Part shown: positions 36,659 to 44,452 of the stretch, piece by piece
Layout: every line of letters begins with the position of its first letter
How positions within the stretch are numbered: the first letter of the stretch is position 1
Assembly (NCBI GenBank): GCA_036394195.1
Contig: DASWFO010000146.1
Location: forward strand, 1 to 52,507
From: DATJPD01 sp036394195
GTDB lineage: Bacteria > Pseudomonadota > Alphaproteobacteria > CACIAM-22H2
Length of the DNA: 52,507 nt
Direction of reading: 5' to 3'
Notes under the pieces: generated by a model
Seen by the model: the letters and a program-made list of their open reading frames with translations, nothing else
Told to the model about the DNA's origin: nothing
Database searches by the model: none
Translations under genes and position numbers: made by a program

Positions 36659-37102
36659 ATGAACAGGCACCTGACGACCGTCGCTTGCGCAGCTGCGATG
36701 TCCCTCCTGGGAGCGTGCGCCATGCCTCCGGCGGCGGACAGCGACGCGAGTTTCGCCACCAGCAGCGGCGCCGAACAGGCCGTGCCGGCGATCGCGTCCA
36801 AGACATTCGCCGCCCCGGTGAACGACGTGCGGATGGCGGTCTTGAAGTCCTTGTATCGCATGGACGTGAAGGTCACGGTCGACGGCAAGACCCAGCGCGG
36901 GTGGAAGATCACGGCCGTGGACAATCAGCGGGTCATCGACATCCAGCTCGAGCCGGTGGCGCCGAACACGACCCGCATGCGCGTGGTCGTCGGTCCGGGC
37001 GGCCGCGATTTCGATCGCGCGACGGAGATCGTCCTGCAGACGTCGGACGCTCTCGGGCCGCGTCCGGTGCCTTACGCCAAGCCACTGACTAGGACGGCCT
37101 GA
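36659..37102 (+). CDS. DUF3568-like lipoprotein (copy B)
   Basis: 147 residues from the ATG at 36659, preceded by GGGAGGAG. The lipobox is LLGAC (Cys at about 20). The core SKTFAAPVNDVRMAVLKSLY...VIDIQLEPVA...RATEIVLQTSDAL aligns with copy A. It converges with the FAD monooxygenase gene, two bases away. Confidence 0.82.
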   Translation: MNRHLTTVACAAAMSLLGACAMPPAADSDASFATSSGAEQAVPAIASKTFAAPVNDVRMAVLKSLYRMDVKVTVDGKTQRGWKITAVDNQRVIDIQLEPVAPNTTRMRVVVGPGGRDFDRATEIVLQTSDALGPRPVPYAKPLTRTA

Positions 37103-37104
37103 CT

Positions 37105-38328
37105 CTACCCCGCGTCCAGTGGGCGGACATGCTCCGGCCGGACGCCGACACCAACCAGTCGCGCCGGAATTCGCCTGAGCACGGGAAAGCGGGCGAGCAG
37201 GCGTAACGCGAGCGGCGGCTCGAGCGCAGCGCTGTCCGTCCGGCTGAGCAGCGGCGATATCACCCGGTTCTGAATCGTCAGTTGCAGTCGCTGGGTGATC
37301 CGCGCCGGCAATTCCCGCCGGCGTTGCACGCGGCGCAGATGATCGTCGGTCACGCGCCGCTCGCGAAGCGGCGCTGCGAGCAGATTGGCCGCGGCGACCG
37401 CGTCCTGGACCGCGAGGTTGATGCCCACGCCGCCGATCGGCGACATCGCATGTGCGGCGTCGCCGATGCACAGCAGGCCGGGCCGGTGCCAGCGACGCAA
37501 GCGGTCCACCGTCACGGTCAGCAGCTTGAGGTCGTCCCAGCTTCGAAGCTCGCCGACGCGATCGGTTGCGAACGGCGCCAGCCGGGCGACCTCGTCGCGG
37601 ACCGAGGGCAGGCCGCGCTGCTCCAGCCGCTCGCGCGATCCCTTCGCAATGACGAAGCCGCACTGCCAATAATCGCCGCGGTCGAGCATGATGAAGATGC
37701 GGCCGGAATCGAAAATCCCCATGATCTCCTTCGGATCGTCCGGCCGCCGCGACAGCCGGAACCACAGCACGTCCATCGGCGCGCCGAGCTCCATCACCTC
37801 GAGTCCGGCCCGGGCGCGCACGGTCGAGTGCCGGCCGTCCGCCCCTACCACGAGGTCGGCGCGGATGTCGACGGGTCCATCCGGTGTCTTCGCCCGCACA
37901 CCGACGACGCGCCCGGCGTCCTCGAGAAGATCGGTCGCCTCGTGGCGCATGCGGAGCGCGAACGCCGGCAACGCCTGGCCGTGCCGGGCGAGAAAATTGA
38001 GGAAGTCCCATTGCGGCATCAAGGCGATGTAGCGGCAATGCGTCGGCAGATGGCTGAAGTCGGCGACCGGGGTTGAAAAGCGGCCGAACTGGGCCTTCAA
38101 GCTGGTCGCCTCCTGATGCGGCAGCTTCAGGAACTCATCCAGCAGGCCGAGCTCATACATGAGCTCCAGCGTCGATGGATGAATCGTGTCGCCGCGGAAA
38201 TCGCGCAGGAAATCGCCGTGCTTCTCCAGGATCACCGCGTCCACACCGGCCCGCGCCAGGAGAAAGCCCAGCATCATCCCGGCCGGGCCGCCGCCGACGA
38301 TGCAGCAACGTGTCGTCAGTGCCTCCAT
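37105..38328 (-). CDS. FAD-dependent monooxygenase (UbiH/PHBH class)
   Basis: 407 residues from the ATG at 38328 (GGGAGGAAG ribosome site). The three FAD-monooxygenase motifs are present: GGGPAG with the dinucleotide fold near residues 10-38, the DG motif in VVGADGRHSTVRA, and the GD motif in CIGDAAHAMSPIGG. It is predicted to hydroxylate an aromatic or quinone-like substrate using NAD(P)H. A decayed second copy lies at 39264-39448. The gene is divergent from a Gly/His-rich protein gene that shares the duplicated block. Confidence 0.88.
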   Translation of the reverse strand: MEALTTRCCIVGGGPAGMMLGFLLARAGVDAVILEKHGDFLRDFRGDTIHPSTLELMYELGLLDEFLKLPHQEATSLKAQFGRFSTPVADFSHLPTHCRYIALMPQWDFLNFLARHGQALPAFALRMRHEATDLLEDAGRVVGVRAKTPDGPVDIRADLVVGADGRHSTVRARAGLEVMELGAPMDVLWFRLSRRPDDPKEIMGIFDSGRIFIMLDRGDYWQCGFVIAKGSRERLEQRGLPSVRDEVARLAPFATDRVGELRSWDDLKLLTVTVDRLRRWHRPGLLCIGDAAHAMSPIGGVGINLAVQDAVAAANLLAAPLRERRVTDDHLRRVQRRRELPARITQRLQLTIQNRVISPLLSRTDSAALEPPLALRLLARFPVLRRIPARLVGVGVRPEHVRPLDAG

Positions 38329-38516
38329 TGGTCTTCCTCCCGCGCTGCGCAAGATACAACAAATGGCTGGCGCCGCGGGCGAAGCGCCGCGGGTCAGCAG
38401 AAAATCACAGATGCGCGAGCAGGCTTGCATAAGCCGCAGCGTCAGTCTCACGTAAGCCGAAGGGCGTAATGTCAGGACGACGGGAGACGGCCGTTGGCGG
38501 GGGCGAGGAGGCGACC

Positions 38517-39113
38517 ATGGTGAAGGTCCTCGCGATACTTGTCAGCTTGGTCGGTACGATGGCGTTAGCCGCCGGACCTGCCTGTGCGGGCGGTCACGGA
38601 GGTGGCGGCGGTGGCCATGGTGGCGGCGGTTTCCATGGTGGCGGCGGCTTCCATGGCGGCTTCAATGGCTTCCATGGCGGTTTCAATGGCCCTGGTTTCC
38701 GGGGCCAGGTTTTCCAGGGCCAGGTTTTCCGGGGCCAGGTTTTCCGGGGCCAGGGCCATTTCTTTGGCCATCCGCAGTTTTTCGCTCATGAGCGTTTCTT
38801 CGGCCGTGAGCGTTTCTTCGGCCGTGAGCGTTTCTTTTTCCATGGCCCGTTCATCGGCGGGGCGTTTCCGTTTTACTACCCGTACTACTATCCTTACTCT
38901 CCCTACTATTCCTACTATTCCGCCTATCCGACCTATCCCACCTATCCCGCCTACCCGTCGGACATCGTGATCCTCACCACGCCGCTTCAAGCGCAGCCGG
39001 CCCCGGGCGAGTGCCGGGCGTTCCAGGGCGACGCGGTGTTCGCCGGTACCACGCAGCCGTTCTATGGCACGGCCTGCTTCCAGCCCGATGGCGCTTGGCA
39101 CATCGCGCGCTGA
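38517..39113 (+). CDS. Secreted Gly/His/Phe-rich low-complexity protein (copy A)
   Basis: 198 residues from the ATG at 38517 (MVKVLAIL). A Sec signal ends near AGPACAG. It is followed by Gly/His repeats (HGGGGFHGG), RGQVF repeats, ERFFGR repeats and a Tyr/Pro stretch. A conserved C-terminal module runs from PGECRAFQGDAVFAGTTQPF to FQPDGAWHIAR and has two cysteines. Only the signal and the C-terminal module are conserved in copy B, so the middle is fast-evolving. Function unknown. Confidence 0.8.
   Translation: MVKVLAILVSLVGTMALAAGPACAGGHGGGGGGHGGGGFHGGGGFHGGFNGFHGGFNGPGFRGQVFQGQVFRGQVFRGQGHFFGHPQFFAHERFFGRERFFGRERFFFHGPFIGGAFPFYYPYYYPYSPYYSYYSAYPTYPTYPAYPSDIVILTTPLQAQPAPGECRAFQGDAVFAGTTQPFYGTACFQPDGAWHIAR
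38701..38837 (+). repeat. In-frame minisatellites within the Gly/His-rich gene
   Basis: About 3.8 copies of a 15-bp unit (38701-38757, encoding RGQVF) are followed by about 2.7 copies of an 18-bp unit (38790-38837, encoding ERFFGR). Both keep frame, so copy-number changes would vary protein length without loss. Neither is present in the paralogue at 39627. Confidence 0.85.
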
Positions 39114-39263
39114 TCTCTTCCATGCGCCGCGGAATTGCCCGGCATCCATCAGCTCGCCGTGTGCATCGAAATGCCCAGTGAAGCTCGCGGGCTCTTAGCG
39201 CTCAATGCACGGGCTCTACGGCGATAGCGCTCTCGAACCGGTCCGGTGCCCAACACCTTCCGG

Positions 39264-39448
39264 ACGCAGCGTCACAGATGGACGGCAGGCCCGGTTCGTG
39301 CCAGCGGCGTAAGCGGTCGACAGCCACGGTCAGCAGCTTGAGGTCGTCCCAGCCTTGGAGCTTGCCCCGGTGCGCACCCGGAGAAAGCCGAGCATCATCC
39401 GGCCGGGCCGCCGCCGACAATGCAGCAGCGTGTCGTCACGCTCTCCAT
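39264..39448 (-). pseudogene. Remnant of a second FAD monooxygenase gene
   Basis: On the minus strand, 39448-39361 matches the start of the intact gene at 38328-38250 (MESVTTRCCIVGGG, then a one-base deletion that shifts frame). 39355-39264 matches the segment around the intact gene's 37450-37560 (GWDDLKLLTVAVDRLRRWH). About 690 bases between these parts are missing, as is everything after. The flanking non-coding sequence up to the next gene also matches, so a whole block was duplicated and this copy decayed. Confidence 0.82.
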
Positions 39449-39626
39449 GGCCTTCCTTCAATGCGGGGACAGATACGACAAGCCATTCGCCGAGCCAGGC
39501 ATGGCGCAAGGGGCGGGCAGGAGATCACAGGTGCGCGAGCGGGCTGATGTCAGGATTGGGTAAGCCGTACCTCAGTCTCGCGTAAGCCTAAGGGCATAAC
39601 ATTGGCGGGACGGCGAGGAAGCAGCC

Positions 39627-40058
39627 ATGGTGAAAGTCCTCGCGATACTTGCCAGCTTGATCGGCGCGATGGCGCTGGCCGCTGGACCTGTCTGCGCCGG
39701 CCGGTCCGGTGGTCATGGCGGCGGCCATGGGGGTCACGGCGGCCATCACGGCGGCCATCATGGCGGCGGTTTCCATGGCCAGGGCCATTTCTCCGGCCAT
39801 CCGCATTTCTTCCATCACCCGTTCGTCGTTGGGGGGGTCGGAGCGTTCTACTACCCCTACTATCCTTACTATCCCGACTATTATTACTATTCCGCCTATC
39901 CGTCCGACGTCGTGGTCGTCACCACGCCACTTTATGCGGTCCCGCTCCCCGGGGAATGCCGGCCATTCCAGGGCAACGCGGTGTTCGCGGGCAGTACTCA
40001 GCCCTTCTACGGTACGGCGTGTTTCCAGGCCGACGGCGTTTGGCACATCCTGCGCTGA
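39627..40058 (+). CDS. Secreted Gly/His-rich protein (copy B)
   Basis: 143 residues. The signal MVKVLAILASLIGAMALAAG is nearly the same as in copy A, and the C-terminal module (PGECRPFQGNAVFAGSTQPF to FQADGVWHILR) is strongly conserved. The middle is a shorter GGHGGHHGG tract without the RGQVF and ERFFGR repeats, then a Tyr/Pro stretch. Part of the duplicated block with the remnant upstream. Confidence 0.8.
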   Translation: MVKVLAILASLIGAMALAAGPVCAGRSGGHGGGHGGHGGHHGGHHGGGFHGQGHFSGHPHFFHHPFVVGGVGAFYYPYYPYYPDYYYYSAYPSDVVVVTTPLYAVPLPGECRPFQGNAVFAGSTQPFYGTACFQADGVWHILR

Positions 40059-40078
40059 GTGTGTTTGCCCGTGGCGCG

Positions 40079-40540
40079 CTAGCTCTTGAATGTCCCGACG
40101 AGCTCGACTTCGTCGATCATGTGGTCGCGGGCGGTCGCGAGAACGTCGCCGGCTTTCGCCGTGGGCAGCAGATCCAGGCTGGGCACGTCCAGCGCCAGCA
40201 GCCGGAAATGATAGTGATGCGCGTCGTCGTCTTGCGGTGGCTGGGGGCCGTCATAGCGCGCGTTGCCGAAATCGTTCACGCCGCATCCGAAAGCCTCGGC
40301 GCGAATGCCGTTCATGCCCTCGGCCAGGGACTTCTGAGTCGGCTTGATGTTGTAGACCGCCCAATGCCGGAAGACGCCTGACGGGGCATCGGGATCTTCG
40401 ATGATCAGGGCCAGGCTCTCGGTGCCGGCCGGTACGTCCCGCCATTGCAGCGGCGGTGAGATATTTTCGCCATCGCGCGTGTATTTGGGCGGGATGGGGG
40501 TGCCGTTTTCGAACGCCGGGCTGCGAATGGCAAAGGCCAT
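40079..40540 (-). CDS. PEBP (YbhB/YbcL, Raf-kinase-inhibitor-like) protein, cytoplasmic
   Basis: 153 residues with no signal peptide. PEBP motifs are present: the ligand-pocket segment IIEDPDAPSG and GVFRHWAVYNI, followed by the C-terminal YHFRLLALDVPSLDL. Bacterial PEBPs bind small anions or phospholipids; the precise role is unknown. AGGAGGAGG ribosome site before the ATG at 40540. Confidence 0.9.
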   Translation of the reverse strand: MAFAIRSPAFENGTPIPPKYTRDGENISPPLQWRDVPAGTESLALIIEDPDAPSGVFRHWAVYNIKPTQKSLAEGMNGIRAEAFGCGVNDFGNARYDGPQPPQDDDAHHYHFRLLALDVPSLDLLPTAKAGDVLATARDHMIDEVELVGTFKS

Positions 40541-40660
40541 GGGACCTCCTCCTTCTTTCAGGATGCCTCAAGAAACGGCGCCGACCTACCGCCAGTTCCC
40601 CGGCGGTCACGACGCTCCAAAGGTGATCGGGAGGCGCCGTGGTATAAGCGGCCAAACGGG

Positions 40661-40694
40661 CGGGAGGGCCGGATGAACGGGAGGGCCGGATGAA
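40661..40694 (+). repeat. 17-bp tandem duplication of a ribosome site and start codon
   Basis: The 17 bases at 40661-40677 are repeated exactly at 40678-40694, each carrying GGGAGG and an ATG. The first ATG (40673) opens a six-codon ORF whose TGA overlaps the GST ATG at 40690 as ATGA. This creates a mini-leader coupled to the gene. Confidence 0.7.
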
Positions 40695-41280
40695 GCTGTA
40701 CACCATCGAGAACTCGGGCAACGCCTACAAGGTCCGCATCCTGCTGTCGTTGCTGAACCTGCGGTACGAAACCGTCATCCTCAACGACGCGGCGCGCGAG
40801 TATCGCGAGCCGTGGTTTCTCAAGCTCAATCCGCGCGGCGAGGTCCCGGTGCTGGACGACGAGGGCACCATCGTCTGGGATTCGGCGGCGTGCCTGGTCT
40901 ACATCGCCCGCAAATACGGCGGCGAGCGGTGGCTCCCGACGGCGCCCGTCGAGCTGGCCGAAATCATGCAATGGCTGGCACTCGCGGCAAGCGAGATCCA
41001 GTTCGGGCTCCAATATGCCCGCCGGGGTGTGCGTGCCGGCCGCTGGACGGCCGGTGATCTGGCGACCTGCCATGCCACGGCCGCCGCGGCGCTGATGGCG
41101 CTCGAGGGCCGGCTCAAGGCCCATGACTGGCTGGCGCTTGGCCGCCCGACGATCGCCGATATCGCGTGCTTTCCGTATGTGGAGACGGCGCCGGACGGCA
41201 GAGTGAGCCTTGAGCCGTATCCCGCCGTGAAGGCGTGGCTTGCGCGTTGCACGGCCCTCCCAGGCTGGCCGGTGCGTTGA
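40690..41280 (+). CDS. Glutathione S-transferase family protein
   Basis: 196 residues. The N-terminal thioredoxin-like domain (about 1-78) has SGNAYKVRILLSLLNL, the cis-Pro region GEVPVLDDEG and the gamma-site WDSAACLVYIARKYG. An all-helical C-domain follows, with PTIADIACFPY near the end. Glutathione conjugation or isomerisation is likely, and a link to breakdown of ring-cleavage products is possible given the next genes (inference). Start at 40690; see the duplicated leader. Confidence 0.9.
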   Translation: MKLYTIENSGNAYKVRILLSLLNLRYETVILNDAAREYREPWFLKLNPRGEVPVLDDEGTIVWDSAACLVYIARKYGGERWLPTAPVELAEIMQWLALAASEIQFGLQYARRGVRAGRWTAGDLATCHATAAAALMALEGRLKAHDWLALGRPTIADIACFPYVETAPDGRVSLEPYPAVKAWLARCTALPGWPVR

Positions 41281-41311
41281 CCCCTCTCCGGCCGGGTGAT
41301 CTACTGCGGCG

Positions 41312-42628
41312 ATGAATTCGCTCAATTTTCCCCGGTTTTCTGACCTGATCCGGCCCGACCGGGTTCACCGCGCCGCCTACACCGACCCGGCCGTGTTCGA
41401 GGTCGAGATGGAGCGCATCTTCGGGCGCGCCTGGCTGGTTCTGGGGCACGAAAGCCAGGCCAGGGCGGCGGGCGATTTTTTCACCACGCGGATGGGGCGA
41501 CAGCCGATCCTGGTCGCCCGCCATAGCGACGGCAGCTTACGGGTGCTGGTCAATCGCTGTCCGCACCGGGGTGCGGTGGTGTGCACCGAGGAGCACGGCC
41601 GCACGCCGCAGTTCCAGTGCGGCTATCATGGGTGGACCTTCGATACCGACGGCAGCCTGAAGCATGTCCCGATGCCGGGGGCCTATGCCGAAGATCCGCG
41701 CCGCCAGGGCCTGGCACTGGTCCCGGTCCCGCGGATCGAGCTCTATCGGGGCTTCATCTTCGCAAGCCTCGCCGCCGACGGCCCGGCGCTCCTCGACGTC
41801 CTCGGGCCGATGCGGACGTCGTTTGACGATCTGGTCGACCGGGCGCCAGACGGCGAGATCGAGGTCGCGGGTGGCGTCTTCAAGCACGCCTACGACGGCA
41901 ACTGGAAGCTGATGCTGGAGAACCACAACGATACCTATCACCCGGCCCACGTCCATGCGTCGTCGATCTATGCTGCGAAAGCGCAGGCCGACGACACGCC
42001 GACCACGGGTGCGGGCGAGATCGCGGTGCGCCAGATGCGGCAGAACGGCGTGCCGCCGGACGTGTGGGACGGGCTCGGTTTGTGGGTCTCGGCCTACGGC
42101 CACAGTTTCATGGGCGACTATCACGACGATAAGAAGCTCGTCGCAGCCCTGAAGGATCCCAATTTCGCGGCCTATCGCGCGCTGCTCGAGCGCCGCCACG
42201 GCACCCGGCGCGCCGACGAGATTCTCGGCGTCGGCCGGTTCAACACGATCATCTATCCGAACTGCTCGTTCATGAGCCAGTTCCGGCAGCTGCGCATCGT
42301 CCATCCGATCGCCGTCGACCGCACGGCGGTCTACACCTATTCGTTCCGGCTCAAGGGCGCGCCAACGCAGATGTTCCGCGACACCGTTGCGTTCGCGAAC
42401 GTGGTGAACGGCACCGGCTCACCGGTCCTCACCGACGATCTCGAGCTCTATGGCCGCGTGCAACAGGGTCTTCTCGCCCAGGCCAACGATTGGGTCTATC
42501 TGGGTCGCGGGTTTGGCGCCGATGTCGCCGACGGAGACGGGACGCGCCGCGGCAACCTCGGCACCAGCGAGATCCATATCCGCAATCAGTTCGCCGCGTG
42601 GGCGAGCTACATGTCGGAGCATCAATGA
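41312..42628 (+). CDS. Rieske aromatic-ring-hydroxylating dioxygenase, alpha subunit
   Basis: 438 residues. The Rieske [2Fe-2S] ligands are C83-x-H85 and C103-x2-H106 (CPHRG and CGYHGWTF). The mononuclear iron site has the D-x2-H-x4-H pattern at Asp207, His210 and His215 within ENHNDTYHPAHVH. It is the catalytic subunit of a multi-component oxygenase. No ferredoxin or reductase gene is nearby. It overlaps the beta-subunit gene by four bases (ATGA). Substrate unknown. Confidence 0.93.
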   Translation: MNSLNFPRFSDLIRPDRVHRAAYTDPAVFEVEMERIFGRAWLVLGHESQARAAGDFFTTRMGRQPILVARHSDGSLRVLVNRCPHRGAVVCTEEHGRTPQFQCGYHGWTFDTDGSLKHVPMPGAYAEDPRRQGLALVPVPRIELYRGFIFASLAADGPALLDVLGPMRTSFDDLVDRAPDGEIEVAGGVFKHAYDGNWKLMLENHNDTYHPAHVHASSIYAAKAQADDTPTTGAGEIAVRQMRQNGVPPDVWDGLGLWVSAYGHSFMGDYHDDKKLVAALKDPNFAAYRALLERRHGTRRADEILGVGRFNTIIYPNCSFMSQFRQLRIVHPIAVDRTAVYTYSFRLKGAPTQMFRDTVAFANVVNGTGSPVLTDDLELYGRVQQGLLAQANDWVYLGRGFGADVADGDGTRRGNLGTSEIHIRNQFAAWASYMSEHQ

Positions 42629-43125
42629 TGCCCGACGATGTGGGCCAGCCAGACATCGATGTGAGAGAGGTCGAGCTGTTCCTCTATCGCGAGGCGCGCC
42701 TGCTCGACGAGCGGCGCTACGAGGAGTGGCTCGGGCTTTATACGTCCGACGCCACCTACTGGGTGCCGTTGGAGCAGGGCCAGACGGATCCGCTCGAGAC
42801 GTCGTCGATCATGTTCGACGACCGCAAGCTCATGGAGGCGCGGGTGCGCCAGTTCGCCCATCCGCGGCGCCATGCGCAGACACCAGCCTCGCGCACCTGC
42901 CACATGATCGGTCACGTGGAGCCTCTCGGGCCTGACGAGCAGGGGCGCTTGAAAGTGCGCTCCAACCTGATCATGGTCGAGTTCCGCGCCGATCGCCAAT
43001 TCGTGTATGCCGGGACCTGCGAGCATTGTCTGCTGCGGTCCGGCAACGGCTACAAGATCGCCGCGAAACGCATCGACCTCGTCAATTCCGAGGGCGTTCT
43101 CGACGGCATCTCGATTCTGTTCTGA
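42625..43125 (+). CDS. Ring-hydroxylating dioxygenase, beta subunit
   Basis: 166 residues. NTF2-like beta-subunit fold with VELFLYREARLLDERRYEEW and YWVPLEQGQTDP, which are typical of dioxygenase small subunits, and a C-terminal AKRIDLVNSEGVL. Structural partner of the alpha subunit, translationally coupled through ATGA at 42625-42628. A longer frame to 42490 is only overlap with the alpha gene. Confidence 0.92.
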   Translation: MMPDDVGQPDIDVREVELFLYREARLLDERRYEEWLGLYTSDATYWVPLEQGQTDPLETSSIMFDDRKLMEARVRQFAHPRRHAQTPASRTCHMIGHVEPLGPDEQGRLKVRSNLIMVEFRADRQFVYAGTCEHCLLRSGNGYKIAAKRIDLVNSEGVLDGISILF

Positions 43126-43138
43126 CGCTGGAGGCAGG

Positions 43139-43534
43139 ATGACCAAGATTCCGGAAGGTGCGAAGGGCGAGTTCGTGCTCGTCGTCGGGCCCGATCACCT
43201 GGCCAACCGGTTCAAGGACGCGAGCCTGCCCCCGGTCCTCGCCACGCCGGTGATGATCATGGTCATGGAGAACGCGGCGCTGAACGCCCTCAAGCCGTAT
43301 CTGGGGCCGGGCGAAAGCGCGGTCGGCACGCGGGTCGACGTGCTGCACCTCGCCGGCGCCGTACAGGGCCAGAAGGTCCGCGGCAAGGCCGAGGTGACGA
43401 AGGTCGACGGGCGGCGCATCGAGTTCAAGGTCCGCGCCACGAGCGCCGGCGAGGAGCTCGGCATCGGCACGCATGAGCGGATGGTCATTGATCTCGCGAA
43501 GTTCGCGGCGAAGCTGAAGAAGAAGCCGGCGTAG
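43139..43534 (+). CDS. Hotdog thioesterase, FlK (fluoroacetyl-CoA thioesterase)-like
   Basis: 131 residues. It aligns with FlK: VLATPVMIMVMENAALNALKP and GTHERMVID match the corresponding FlK regions. The triad spacing is kept: Thr36, Glu44 and His70 (spacing 8 and 26, as Thr42, Glu50, His76 of FlK). It likely hydrolyses a short acyl-CoA. Actual fluoroacetyl-CoA activity cannot be inferred; a product of the dioxygenase pathway is an alternative substrate. GGAGGCAGG ribosome site; the start follows the beta subunit by 13 bases. Confidence 0.82.
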   Translation: MTKIPEGAKGEFVLVVGPDHLANRFKDASLPPVLATPVMIMVMENAALNALKPYLGPGESAVGTRVDVLHLAGAVQGQKVRGKAEVTKVDGRRIEFKVRATSAGEELGIGTHERMVIDLAKFAAKLKKKPA

Positions 43535-43570
43535 CGGAGCCTCGGTCCGCCCCGCGGAACGCTCGCTAAA

Positions 43571-43631
43571 TTTTTTTGGCGCAAAAATGCGCACCCGCCG
43601 TGAGTCACCCGAACGCGCGGAGGCGCGTTCG
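43571..43631 (+). promoter_or_regulatory. T-run with two stacked hairpins in the 209-bp gap
   Basis: Seven Ts (43571-43577) precede GCGCA-AAAA-TGCGC (43579-43592), and 18 bases further is a perfect 9-bp hairpin CGAACGCGC-GGAG-GCGCGTTCG (43610-43631). The gap lies between the thioesterase and isochorismatase genes, so the two halves of the cluster may be separately controlled. Confidence 0.4.
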
Positions 43632-43743
43632 CCGGCGAGCGCACGGGGTTGGTGGGGCGGCCGTGCGTGAGCCGGTCAGTAAAGAGTGGCGTGCGCGGGC
43701 AGCGCGCCATAAGATTAGCCATCTAAAGATCTGGGAGACCAAA

Positions 43744-44445
43744 ATGGTGAGCCGGTTCGAAGATCATTGCTGGCAAGACGTGGTCGCGGCGGATGTGCTC
43801 GAGGTCTATTCCCACTACGAGCGCGAGACATTCGTCGGGCCCTCGCCAGCCCTGATTGCGATCGACCTTTACGAGCTGGCCTACCAGGGCGGGGCCAAGC
43901 CCGTCGCCGAGGTGGTGAAGACCTATCCGAGCTCCTGCGGCGAGTATGCCTGGGCGGCAATCGAGCCGACCAAGCGCCTGTTCGCGGCGGCGCGCGCGGC
44001 CGGGTTGCCGATCTTCTATTCGACGAGCGACGTGCGCCCGGGAAGCCAGCCTACGAAGGTGACCGCGACCAAGCGCCGACGCGTTCCAACGACGGCGGAC
44101 GTGTACGAGATCAAGGCCGAGTTCAAGCCGCAGGCCGGCGACGTGGTGATCACCAAGCAGCGTGCCAGTGCCTTTTACGGCACGCCGCTATTGGCCCACC
44201 TGACGCAGCTCGGGGTCCAGACGGTGATCGTATGCGGTGAGAGCACCTCCGGTTGCGTCCGGGCCTCCGCGGTCGATGCCTATTCGAACGGATTCCACGT
44301 CGTGCTGGTCGAGGAATGCTGTTTCGACCGCCATCTGCTATCGCACAAGGTCAATCTGTTCGACTTGCACCACAAATACGCCGATGTGATTCACGTCGAC
44401 GAGGTGGTGACGCATCTCTCCACCAAGCTGCGGAAAGCAGGATAG
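43744..44445 (+). CDS. Isochorismatase-family amidohydrolase
   Basis: 233 residues. The cysteine-hydrolase triad is Asp41 (LIAIDLYELAY), Lys138 (VVITKQRASAFYG) and Cys171 (GESTSGCVRASAVDAY), arranged as in N-carbamoylsarcosine and maleamate amidohydrolases. Release of ammonia from an amide is therefore a likely role and would fit a nitrogen-containing substrate (inference). The start at 43744 is chosen over upstream frames that are Arg-rich and unsupported. The deacetylase gene follows in 7 bases. Confidence 0.88.
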   Translation: MVSRFEDHCWQDVVAADVLEVYSHYERETFVGPSPALIAIDLYELAYQGGAKPVAEVVKTYPSSCGEYAWAAIEPTKRLFAAARAAGLPIFYSTSDVRPGSQPTKVTATKRRRVPTTADVYEIKAEFKPQAGDVVITKQRASAFYGTPLLAHLTQLGVQTVIVCGESTSGCVRASAVDAYSNGFHVVLVEECCFDRHLLSHKVNLFDLHHKYADVIHVDEVVTHLSTKLRKAG

Positions 44446-44452
44446 CCGCCAC

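Noticed and set aside
38701..38837. Short direct repeats considered as a CRISPR array
   Set aside because: Units are 15 and 18 bp, contiguous without spacers, and in frame within a coding sequence.
39202..39420. Open frame of 72 codons taken as a small protein
   Set aside because: It is a fragment of the decayed monooxygenase copy and lacks a complete domain.
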